Shown here piece after piece: positions 9,451-19,159 of a stretch of 64,000 nt of DNA; the stretch's first letter is position 1, and every line of letters starts with the position of its first letter. This stretch comes from Favolaschia claudopus. Taxonomy: Eukaryota; Basidiomycota; Agaricomycetes; Agaricales; Mycenaceae. The notes under the pieces are model-generated. The model was not told where the DNA came from. It did no database searches and worked only from the letters and a program-made list of their open reading frames with translations. A program made the position numbers and the translations under genes. The DNA lies in contig JAWWNJ010000007.1 in assembly GCA_037176885.1 (NCBI GenBank), forward strand, positions 372,001-436,000, written 5' to 3'.

Positions 9451-9970
9451 CCGCTGCGCGGCCTTCATCATCAACTTGAACATCAACCCCCAAAATCAAA
9501 ATTCAATTTTTGTGCGTCCGCCCGAGCGACGCTTTCCCCCGGTAGTTGATCAGGTATGTTTCTCCTCTCTTCCTTCTTGATTCCTCGCTAATCCCAGAGC
9601 TCTAGAGAATTTCCTTCCCGCTGCGCGGGCCATTCCTCGACGCTGACACCCCATTTCGGAAATCCGAGATTTCGCGCTCCCGCGAGCAAGGTTTTGAGCT
9701 TGGTGGTATTTAGGTGCGTACTATCACTCTATTCCATGTCCTTCCCGTGCTAATCTCTTAGTGCTCGATTTCTTTTCAATTTTTTTTCTTTCCGCTGCGC
9801 GGCGCACACTCAAACCATCAAGGCCAACAACGTCAAATCTCTGGACTCTTCAAGACTCGATTTTTTTTTTCGCTGCGCGGCTGCATTCGTGCGTACGCTA
9901 CGCTTTCCACTCTATTCTTCTTCAACCTAACAAATTCCTCTCCAAGTCCACATTTTCTTAGGCTGCGCGG
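9451..9970 (+). repeat. Five CGCTGCGCGG-type boxes of R1
   Basis: Boxes lie at 9451 (CCGCTGCGCGG), 9617 (CCCGCTGCGCGGG), 9792, 9871 and 9962. Most follow T-rich tracts. Their order and end variants match R2 (20297, 20448, 20603, 20688, 20774) and R3 (29277, 29423, 29580, 29654, 29740). CCGCTGCGCGG is the exact reverse complement of CCGCGCAGCGG in the first-half palindromes. Confidence 0.8.
9514..9532 (+). other. H2 hairpin of R1
   Basis: GCGTC pairs with GACGC around a loop matching that of H1 (one extra C in this copy). Equivalents are 20348-20365 in R2 and, with 6 bp (AGCGTC and GACGCT), 29333-29352 in R3. The stem differs from H1 by paired changes that keep base pairing. Confidence 0.6.
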
Positions 9971-10481
9971 CGCCGTCGACAAATTCAAATACTTCAACTT
10001 TCCAGCCTCTTGAAGTTCTTGTCTACAGCACTGATTTGGTGAGTTTTCCTTCTCCATATTCTTGCTTTGCTGACTCTGAGAATCTGCCCATGGCCTCCAG
10101 CGCTTCAAGTTCACCCGGATTTCAAATTGACGAGGTAAGCACCGACTTCAAATTTTCTACTACGTACAAGTTCAGGGTCTTTACCCCGGTAGTCAGTAGA
10201 TCTAGATCTGTAAATTTGAGATCTCCGCCGTAGATTAGCGTCGGCAGACTGTCCCCCAAACGGAGCGGGAAACGGGCTTCGCAAGGGTGTAAAATTCAAA
10301 TTTTCTTCTCGGTTGGAGTTGTATGTAAATAGTGAATAAACCCCTTTGAGAACAGCTCCGAAAAGATATAAGTTGGAGGCTGGCAAGGTCGCTTGCGACC
10401 TTGGTCGCGCGGCGAGCTTAGTCGTGCGGGTGAGCGTGGAGGTGGCTGGAAATTGCCTTTTTGGGAGGTCCAAAGCGAATT

Positions 10482-12331
10482 TTATTCCAGAAGCAACTCG
10501 ATATCCTCCGCCTTGTAGTCGTCTAAATAAACCACATGCCTGCCAAATCCACCGGTATTCCTGAACTTTCCCCTGTACAAGCAAAATCGTCAGCGTCACG
10601 CGTAACAATATGTACAGTCGCACGGAATTTCAAATAAAGCAACTCACAATCCACCACCCCTTAACGATCGTCAACCCCGGCGGCGCCAACAAATGCGTCA
10701 ACACCCCATAAGACGACTCTCCCAATAACAAGACATCGCTCCGACTCAACACACGCAAATCATCCAACGCCTGGGTCTGCGGCGAATCCAACAACGTATA
10801 CTCCTCCGCTTCCAAATTGAGTAAAGCGATGACCGCACGGTCGGCTTCCTCATCGCGATTGTGATTTCAAGTAGGTTGGAGGAGAAGGCTCGGAGATCGG
10901 CGAGGATGCGCGCGATGTCGGGGAAGTTCATGGAGCCGTAGAAGTCGTGTGTGGAGATGTCGGTGCCGGGGCGGAGGCGCGGTGTCGCCCCATCTGATGT
11001 GGATGCCGACGGAAAGTGGGGCGGGAGGGGTCGGATGAGGAGGGGCAGAGAAGGAGGGGAGAAAGATGATGATGAGGGTGGTGGGATGAGGCGCGAGCGG
11101 ACCCAGGGCATAATACATCCGTTGAGGTCTTGCGTGAGCTGACTCACACCAGATTGAGTGAATTCATGGTTGGGAAGCGAAGAACAACCCCACCTCATCG
11201 ACCTCTGTATCCAAAATACCCGTACAATCCGCCATTCGAGTTTTGACGTCGTCTAGCCTTGCGATTGCCGAGTCTTCCCCGGCACACCAGCCTCTAACGA
11301 CAACGTCGCGGTCTTCATAAGGGATGAAGTCTTGCACGCGGCATGCTTTAGTGACGTTGAGAGTTTGAGATTCGGCGTTAGTCTGTTTGTTGACCGCGAT
11401 CGCTTGCACGGTCGCCCGTGTTATTACCAATCATCGGAGTTTCAATATATTCACACGCCTTGCTCCCTTGCTTTCACCCTTGTGCCGCCTCCATAAGCAA
11501 ACTTTTGCTGGGGAAATACCTTCTACAATATATTCTAACAGGTCTATCAAGTAGAATTTACAATTTTCGCTCCCCAATGAGCCTAATTGAACGACCTGTG
11601 AGTTTGACAGGATTTGTCAGCAGGTTCTCAATCTCGTCGTTACCTGAATATTTTGTCTAGATTTGACTGACAAGACTGTTCATTTGCAACGAAGGAAGGT
11701 CAGTGCAGTCAAATTTTTGCTTAAAACGCGCTTTAAAGCCATAAAAAGGAGCCCAAGAAATTTCTGATTATGTAATAAGGCGGGCGACGCATCGGCCGAT
11801 GCACCTTCTCAACAGACTACAACAACCGCAGGTAACGAGGATAATTTTTGTTGTAGCGTCTGTCTACGAGAGACTAATTCGGCGTTGGCGTTGTAAATCT
11901 CGGACTGCGAGTATCGGTGGTCCCAGACCTCGTTCCAGCCGAAAATGAAGTGACGAATCGAGGACTTGTGATAGCACGATGCTTTGCTTGAAGTGTTGCA
12001 GTTACCGACTGTGTAAGGATAAAATAGTCCCTTTCAAATTCAAGGGAACCGAAGCAATTCACACACCCCCATTCCCTCTCCACCAAGCGGTCCCGCTCGC
12101 AGATACATTCGGGGTGTTTGTTCTTCTGGAACTACGGCTGTCAGCGCCGGCGTACACAGCTGAAGCTGTATCTCCGCGAGCTTTGACTGCACATGCTCAG
12201 TCCCGCACGGCAAACGAGAGAAAACCGACGACCACTAGTGTCGCGAAGACGCATAGATAGGCGTAATGCCTCTTGTGTCTCCGCAGCGACGATGTCTTGC
12301 CTGCTGCGGTGGGGAGGGCGTCGTACAACAT
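10482..12331 (-). pseudogene. GT_B, glycosyltransferase interrupted by an insertion (copy 1)
   Basis: Same gene as GT_A. Exon 1 is 12067-12331, exon 2 is split (11886-12008 and 11194-11369), exon 3 is 10648-11138 and exon 4 10482-10572. The third intron is longer than in A (75 versus 57 nt). The membrane segment (YAYLCVFATLVVVGFLSF), the HIRWGD motif and the GESSYG segment are present. A roughly 498-bp element with 9-bp target duplications lies in exon 2, so no normal product is expected unless the insert is spliced out or read through. Exon 4 ends DIELLLE, shorter than A. Several homopolymer indels are also present. Confidence 0.75.
11379..11876. mobile_element. Mutator-like MITE in GT_B exon 2, copy 1
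   Basis: ATTCGGCGT at 11370-11378 and again at 11877-11885 flanks the insert. The ends read TAGTCT and AGACTA, which are inverted. A 9-bp duplication is typical of Mutator-like elements; terminal repeats beyond 6 bp are weak. Units A and C have an uninterrupted exon here, which gives the empty site. The insert carries AAATTTTTGCTT/AAGC-rich DNA, small frames only, and no transposase. The superfamily is inferred from duplication length. Confidence 0.7.
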
Positions 12332-12679
12332 GTCGCTGGGAATGCGGCTCAAAAGTCATGAGAGTATATATTGAAGCCGGAGGGATGTATTTAGAACTGG
12401 CAGGGATCGTGTGGCGGAAATAGTCCGGATGGACTGAGTCGAGGATCTGGCCAAAGACAAAGGCATGATAGATTGACCTTGACGCCGAAGACATAGGGAG
12501 ATTGTTCACGGGGCCGCCGCAGAAAGCAGATTTTGTTGTTTCTCATTCGTCGCCTTGGGACAAAAACTTTCAAGAAGACCGTGACCATGGACCGGGTCTA
12601 GAGCTATATTGGGTCTTCGAGGCAGTAAAAGACCGGGGTCCGGTGTGCGCCCGTGTACAACTTCCGGATTTTGAAGCTT

Positions 12680-12706
12680 AAGGCAAGGCTTAAGGTTGGC
12701 TTAAGG
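12680..12706. repeat. CTTAAGG triplication specific to unit B
   Basis: CTTAAGG occurs three times within about 30 bases (from about 12677) upstream of P_B, and again near 41935-41964 in copy 2. Units A and C carry only the flanking GATTTTGAAGGTCAAAG. It looks like a local expansion at the insertion point. Confidence 0.7.
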
Positions 12707-12738
12707 TCAAAGTAGAGGGAAAGCTGTAGAGACCGATT

Positions 12739-14351
12739 ATGTCCGAATCTGATGGAGCGGAGGGTCCGAAACTCCGACACCCTCCTTCCGCTCAACTCTC
12801 ATGTTGTCCGTCTGAAACTCTCCAGAGAATCTAACGTCGTCCGTCTCTACGATACCACCCAACCATCGGTCTTCAAACTGCTCATCTGAATGGCGGATTC
12901 CTCAAAAGTCAAGAAAAAGGAAATTTCCGACGGGTCTTCTCACGGTGTTGTTTGTTGATTCTCATGCTTCTGCCAGCGCACTTCCCGAGCCTCAGCTCAC
13001 TCAAAGTGCGTCCACTTGTCCGCTCTCTCTTTCGTTTTCTCTGCTCACCCTTCTCAGCTTTTCTTCAAGCGCTTCCACCGCCCGACTCGATCTCCTCACC
13101 GACTCCTCCGACGAACGCACCGACTACGTCAGCCAACGAAATCGTCGCGATGGAAACAAGGTGCGTCGTCACCACCTCGTTTGGCTCCCCACTTGACTCA
13201 CGCATGCTCTCTACGTCGAGTGCCAACGCTTACCTCGTCACCGTCGACTGCCACCCGTGATCAAAACTGCACCCAGCGCGCTTCTTCAAAACGTCGTAAG
13301 TATCTCTCCTTGAAATAAAAGAGAAATCAAATATGCTTACCTTCCATCTCATAGCAATTTTTCCGGTCTCAGTGCCCGTCCCCGCCCGGTGGAACTGACT
13401 CGCCGCCACTGCGCAGTACGATTCTCGGCTCGTTTTTGGGCCGTGGCCGCCCCCCGCAATTCTTCTCAATCGCATATCGACGTATCGAATCTCAATCTCC
13501 ACCTCGCTGTACCGGGCAGAGAGCTCAGCCCATCGCCTCCAGCGCAGCCCAACGCCCTCACCCGAAACTGTGGAGATGTAAACACGTACCCGTGCAGCAT
13601 AAAGGTGCGTCGTCGGCGACTCGTCGCCGCTGATTTCTACTCACGCATTCACGTCTCGACCGACGCCGCGCACAGACTCTCTCGCTGCCCCGCCCTCCTC
13701 TCTAATGTGGCGTATCTACCTACGCCCTCGGCACACACCGAGAAAATCACAGGTGCGTCGCCACACCTTTCTCCGCTTCTCACTCATACAAGGCCACCGC
13801 CGCCGTCTTCCCTCTCCCGCACCCGCTCTACTCCACGCTTGCTTACTTCGAGTCGAGCCTGTTGACGACCCATCGCCCGGATTCCGCATCATTCCCGCAT
13901 GGCGCGACACTTTCTCTCGGCTCCGCTCTTCCGCCTTCTCCACCGTTTCGACGTCGCCGACATCCCGCCCCGCCTACGCCGCGTCCATCCGGAATATACA
14001 TCAAAACCCCCACCCCCCGTTCCCGCTGCCGAATTGCCTCCCGCTTCCTTCACGACTGACGTGTCAAGACTCTCTCCTCCGGCCGCTCTCCCACCGTCTC
14101 CAACGCGCGGCAAGAACGCGCTCGCCTAGATGCGCGTCGCGTCTCTCCCACACCCACTCTTCCCCCGCTCTCCCGACCCTTTCGACACCGTCCGCTCCAA
14201 CCCGCGGTACGCCCGCAAACGCGCCGCTCAACTCACAAGACCTTCCCGTCGGCTCGTTAGCGCAAGCGCCGGGCGCCTAATTGTCAAAATCCTCGAAATG
14301 GGCACGGACACGCCGGCGCACCGTTTGTATGTACCGTCTCAGCAGTTATAG
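12739..14351 (+). CDS. P_B, Pro/Ser-rich hypothetical protein, exon structure uncertain (copy 1)
   Basis: Starts possible at 12739 (MSESDGA, soon out of frame) and 12890 (MADSSKVKKKEISD). A likely intron starts GTGCGTCC near 13005 and another GTAAGTATCTC near 13297 with acceptor CTCATAG near 13354. The 3' part encodes Pro/Ser/Arg-rich sequence ending AGRLIVKILEMGT and a stop at 14351, matching the C-terminal QAPGRL/EILEMRT of P_C. The middle is longer and diverged from A and C. No known domain. Confidence 0.35.
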
Positions 14352-14359
14352 CTACTCGA

Positions 14360-17300
14360 TCAATAAATCCGTTTAACATGCTTTCCTGCGCGAATCAAGT
14401 CAGTGGATCGAGGGATTTGAGTCAGAATGAAGATTTACTTACTGCATTTTGAAGTCAAATGCATGCGCTGCGGGGGTTGGCTTAGCTCGAATGAAGGAAG
14501 TGGAATGAGGGGGAAATTTTCACTCGCAATGTTGTGGTGAAATACGAATTGGGGGGGTAAGTTTAGGTAGAATACTACATATTGAAAGAGCAGTCAGTGA
14601 GAGATGAAACACATCGAAATAGATGGACGGGATAGTCTCACTTTTGCGTTCTGCTCGGCAACGAAACCGACGGAGGCGGTAATTCAAACGAATGCATTCG
14701 AAAGGAATTTAAATGAACTCGTAGGTATGATTCTTCGAGGGTCAATATGAGATGCAAGGCGAAGCAACCCAAGGTTTTCTGCAAAGTACTGTGCGAACGA
14801 GTTAGCGGGCGGGAACTGGGTCTGAGTTGGAATGAAGACTCACCGCCGTAGTGTGAATTCAAACTTAGAATCAGTCTGAAAATGATTCCGGTTAGCGAAT
14901 CGAGAGAAAGAACGGGAAACGGGGTCGGGAATTACCCACAAGATTGTAGTCAAGTACAAATGAGTGCTATCTAACTCAATCCTGCACTTGAGAGAATCAG
15001 CAAACTCAATAAGAAAACCTCGACGCAATTTGAACTCGATTCCGCGGGTGGTAAATTTAGAGAGCTGATTCCTTGGGCGCTCGACATGAAGCGGAACGAA
15101 AGAAGAAGAAATAACTCACCCTACAAAACACGCCAATTGAACCGCCGTTTCAATTCAAGTCGATCCTGTACAGCATCGACGAATCGGTACAAGTCAAAGT
15201 GACTTCAAACTCAAGCCAAATAAAACTCGCCGAAGCCCCAAGTTGACCGCAACATACTAATAATTTCACTCGAGGTTGGCAACGGTAACGACTCTTGACT
15301 TGAGCTACACACAAAGTCGGCGTGAATTCAAATCAAATCAACAAAAAGAAACCAACCCACCAAATTCGGGAATGAGACAACACCAATCGGTTCGAGGGAT
15401 TGATCATAGACCTGGCATAGTGTTAGTATAAGATGAGGAGATAAAAGTCCAAGTAAGTTGAACCCGCCTTCAGTCTAACTCGAACGAGACGGTGATAAAG
15501 TTCGACTTGAAGTCAATTGAAGGTAAGTAATCGATTGTTGGTGAGACTATCAGCAAGTTCAAGTCAACAATTGAAACAAATGTAAAAACATTAGCCAGAA
15601 GCTCACCTTCGAATACAATCCAAGGTTAAGGTCAGTGTAACCCCAAGCCAACACTTTCTTACCTATGAACATCATGAACACTTGAAGACGCGCGCGGGCG
15701 CGCGACTCGAGTCAAAACGGCATAGTCTCCCCCTTCAAAATCCAAGTCAGTCAGTCAGTCAGCATTTCGAATATAAAGCAGAATTAACTCACAATTTGCG
15801 CATAGTCTCTGTGTTCACTTGAATGCAATCCAAACTGGCATAATCTCTGCCTATATAGTCAAAAATAACCATATCAGCGCGTATCCAGCGAAACTAAACA
15901 AATATTCGTACGCACCAGCATAGTTTTGATTGCGTAAAATGCGTCGAACGAGACGAGGTGAGGATTTAAGTTGGTTAGAGAGGTGATATATACACGAGTG
16001 AAAGAATGAGACGCGCACCGGGTTGACTCACAGTTCGGGCATAGCTCGGTGTTTAATAGAAAGGGAATGTGTTGGGCGGAGTCTTGATTTCAAACCGCCG
16101 TCTCGGCCTATGTAGCCGCAAATGATCAAGTCAGCCTGGATTCGGGCAAGGAGCAAAAATCGAACGATTATTCGTACGTACTGTCATAGTTTCGGGATAT
16201 AGTTGAATGAGATGTGTCGAAGGAAAGCCTAGAATGAAGTCAGAGAGGTAATAAATTTGTGAATAAATGTATTGCGCACCGCAATCTCAAGTCTGACTCC
16301 GATATTTCCTGACTAACTCAGAGAAACCGTTGAAAGATCAAGACAAAGAGCTTTCAAAACGAAGTTAGTAAGTATTTCGACCACATAAAGAGAAGGAACT
16401 CACATAGTTGCATAAATTCAGCATTCAAGTGACAGAGTACGGTGGTTTTGAAGTTGGATTCAAATAATCGCAGTTTCGGCCCTATATGAATTCAAATGAC
16501 CAGGTCAGCGAGCATTCGGCGCTGAAACGAAGAGTGAATAGGTACGCACCGTCATAGTCTCAGTATATAGCGAGATGGTTTCGACTGGGTTGAAGGGCTA
16601 GCAACAAGGGACGAGTCAGAGAAATGTAAGGCATGCGAAGAAATGAATTGCGCACCTTGTTGAACATAAACCTCGACCCCAACTTCAACGCTACCTCAAT
16701 TCTATGAATCGATCCTTCAAAGCAAACGTCCCGGAACGAGAGTTGAGCGAATCTGAAAGAATCTAGTCAGTAGAGTAGAAACATATCGTCGGTTAGTAAC
16801 TGACGAGACGACACCGAAGCGAGCCGAGTGTTGAAGGATACTTGTAGTACAACAGCAAAGTCAGATATGGAATAAAGACGAATTGAATCAGTGCTTACCA
16901 GTGTATAGTTTTGGGTTTGAAGGATGTAGCAGACAATAGGTACCTGGTTTCAAAGGTAGTCAGTCAAAGTCAATAAGAAGGAAATAAAGTCGATACAACG
17001 AAACCGAACGAAGTTATTGACCGAACGAAGTACCAGCGTAACGAATCAGAATCAAAGGCAGTTTGGAAACGCATTTAAATAGAGAAGTGGAAGGGAGAAC
17101 TCACTGATGTGACCGAACAACGGCGCCGAGCGAGATACAAGCCAATGTACCTATACTTGAGTATGAGTTAGTTCGAGGTCAAACGAGTAAGAGAACAAAT
17201 CAAACGTGCAATTAAGTGGATTGAACTGTTGAAGTCGATAAGTTGAGTTGGTATAACAAAGTCAGAGTCGACTCACAAATTGAAACTTGAGAGGCGTCAA

Positions 17301-18410
17301 GTGAGTTTGAAGTGAGGTATCTTGAAGTGAATACTTGGACAAAGTGGAGCCTAGAATCAAAAAGAATAAGAGTTTGTTCGAAACTGAGGAAAAGATAGGT
17401 TGAAGTCACAAAATCCAAGTCCTTGACTTGTCAGTCAAAGAAAGATTCAAGAGCGAGCGAAAGCCGAATAAGTCCGAAGGGCGAGTTGAAGGGCAAAAGC
17501 GTCGAATTGAAGGAAAGGAGAGTGAAGAATTTTGAAGCCAATTCGAAGAGAAAGTCAATAGAAGTGAAGTTTGAGTAGTAGGGAATGAGTCAAGGGAGGG
17601 AAGTGGGAAGTGGGCGGTGAACCCATACTCAAAATCAATGTTGTCTGCTCACCTAAATACCCTTCCACCGGCCCTGCAACGCAATTCAGCGAAGCAAATC
17701 TTCCGGCAGTCCGACGGGATCGGCAGAGCATCTTGGGAATTGCGGAGCACCGAGCCATTCAGTCGGAAAGAGCGGAAATGGGAGAAGTCGCGGCGAAACT
17801 CGAAATATTCATAAGTTGGCAACCAGATCCACGGAAATTCCACGCACGTCAAGCAACATCCGTGTGACTGATGGTGTGACATTCAGGGTCGTAACGCCGG
17901 GGTGGAGGGGAGATGAGGTCGAGAGAGCGGAGGGCAGAGATAGGGGTGAGTTGCAGTTGCGGCGTGAAGACGAATCGGTGGGCTTTGAGAAAGTGGGGGC
18001 AGCAGGATTGGATAGTTTGACCAACATTTCAGTGCCAAGATTCGGATACGTCAGCATGATATAGCCATGGAAGCGAGTCAAACTAAAACACACCTGGAAT
18101 TCCTCCGGTCGCAACACCGCTCCAATCGCTCCAGAATCTTCCCCGATGCCACGCGCATCTGTAATCATTTGATGCTGAGAGTCCTGAGTCATATGGTGGC
18201 GGCACCGCTCGCCAGACCCCAATTTTTCGAAATGCGCGCAAATGCTTGTGTCCGCGCTGCCGGTGTTCCTGGGCCAAAATAACGCTGCAAATCACAATGA
18301 GTAAAGCAAAATAGAAGATAGAAACGCACCTGGGCCTCAGAGTCCGCTCGTCGCAGCGGCAGCACTCGTCGATGGTGGTGGTAAAGAGCAATGTTCGGAA
18401 TTTCCTGTTC
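14360..18410 (-). other. E_B, longest intron-rich minus-strand region (copy 1)
   Basis: About 4 kb with the same architecture as E_A and E_C but roughly 1 kb more repeat-exon DNA. The phrase CATAG(T/C)(T)TC(G) recurs about ten times between 15720 and 16560 at 40-130 bp spacing. Minus-strand donors appear as ACTCAC, GCGCAC or GTACGCAC on the plus strand (for example near 15788, 16016, 16276, 16550 and 16650). Branch-like GTCAG is frequent. No frame over 75 codons between 14900 and 17500. Gene 3 occupies 17600-18410. Confidence 0.45.
15746..15762. repeat. GTCA microsatellite in E_B
   Basis: Four GTCA units plus G. On the minus strand this reads as overlapping CTGAC branch-site cores. The copy 2 equivalent is 44995-45011. 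It is absent from A and C. Confidence 0.8.
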
Positions 18411-18510
18411 GGACTCGATATCGATGATCCATCAACGCCGTTTTCTTCCGCTCCCCTCACCTCATCTCTTTGAAGGCTTTCTGCCCACGCCCTGTGCGCC
18501 TCTGCCAAGC
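18094..18510 (-). CDS. Gene 3 of unit B, 5' exons, uncharacterised
   Basis: Exon 1 ends at 18330 and encodes NRKFRTLLFTTTID then CCRCDERTLRP. The intron is 18285-18329 (45 nt, GTGCGT to TTGCAG). Exon 2, 18094-18284 (191 nt), is open in the joined frame: it reads from LAQEHRQRGHKHLRAF through PPPYDSGL and SNDYR to FWSDWSGV, ending at a GTGTGT donor. This is the best-kept gene 3 copy. Downstream, PLHPGVTTLNVT is shared with A in one frame. No in-frame ATG found upstream. Family unknown. Confidence 0.4.
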
Positions 18511-19159
18511 ATCAACATACCGGCACGGCGCGCTGGAGGCGGTCCTCAAGCTCCGAAGACTCGGAAAATCGGCGTATCTAAATCCATGGACCTATTTCGG
18601 CATTTTCTGAGATTTGCGGGCGCACACCGCTGGCGTTACCAAAACTGATGCTTATCACTGGGACTTGCTCGATTTCTTACTGGCTCAAGTCTCTCGCCGT
18701 CTCTGCGGAATTACCTGAAGATTTGCCTTCTCAAAATACCAATGCTCTCGTGTCAACCTCTGACGGGGCGCAAGTGGCGCGTCAAATGCGCCGCTTCAAA
18801 GTTTCTCCCTGTACCTGTCGTGAATCACGTCAATGCGAACAATTCAAATTCACCGCAACGTTATCAGCTCCACTGCACGGTCCTGACTGCCTCTTTTTCC
18901 TTGAGCTTTGATTTGTGCTTCCTGTACTGAGGCAATTATGTGAGAATACAAATTGCGAGCTATGCATGTATGTGTCTTAGAGCTCAGAATGTTGAGGAAC
19001 TGACGATTTGGAGGGGGCTGCAGGCGGCCGCCGACGCACGGAATAATCAGTTCGTAAGTTGTTGATTCATTCGAAACAAATGCGCTGATTTTGTTGCGAC
19101 GGAGACGTTCAGCCGACGCCGCTCTAGCTGGTTTGAAATTACAGAACCAAACCGACGCT
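18511..19159. promoter_or_regulatory. Intergenic region between E_B and R2
   Basis: Divergent promoter region by position. The last 100 bases share with unit C the order GTTGATTCATTC, AAACAAAT, TTGTTGCGACGGAG, then a T/C-rich CTTTCCACCACC just before R. This is the most conserved upstream block and the best candidate for R promoter or 5' leader sequence. Confidence 0.4.

Larger units (their letters stand above)
7690..10345 (+). ncRNA. R1 spliced transcript between units A and B (copy 1)
   Basis: First half: four modules marked by GGCYGCCGGCAGGC at 7795, 7964, 8177 and 8401. Each is followed by a GC palindrome and, in modules 2-4, by a CCCGC(R)AGCGGG-like or related element. Introns at 7907-7956, 8119-8170, 8342-8393 and 8566-8617 are 50-52 nt with GT ends and YAG/GAG acceptors. 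A 468-bp TIR element interrupts the transcript at 8713. Second half: hairpins at 9349-9368 and 9514-9532, five CGCTGCGCGG-type boxes (9451, 9617, 9792, 9871, 9962), and further introns such as GTGAGT near 10039. It ends with AATAAA at 10335. Part of the exon frame is kept between modules (see findings), so coding ancestry cannot be excluded. Start uncertain. Confidence 0.5.

Noticed and set aside
11418..11660. An 80-codon plus-strand gene inside the GT_B insertion
   Set aside because: It is short, has no recognisable domain, and lies on a non-coding MITE-like insert.
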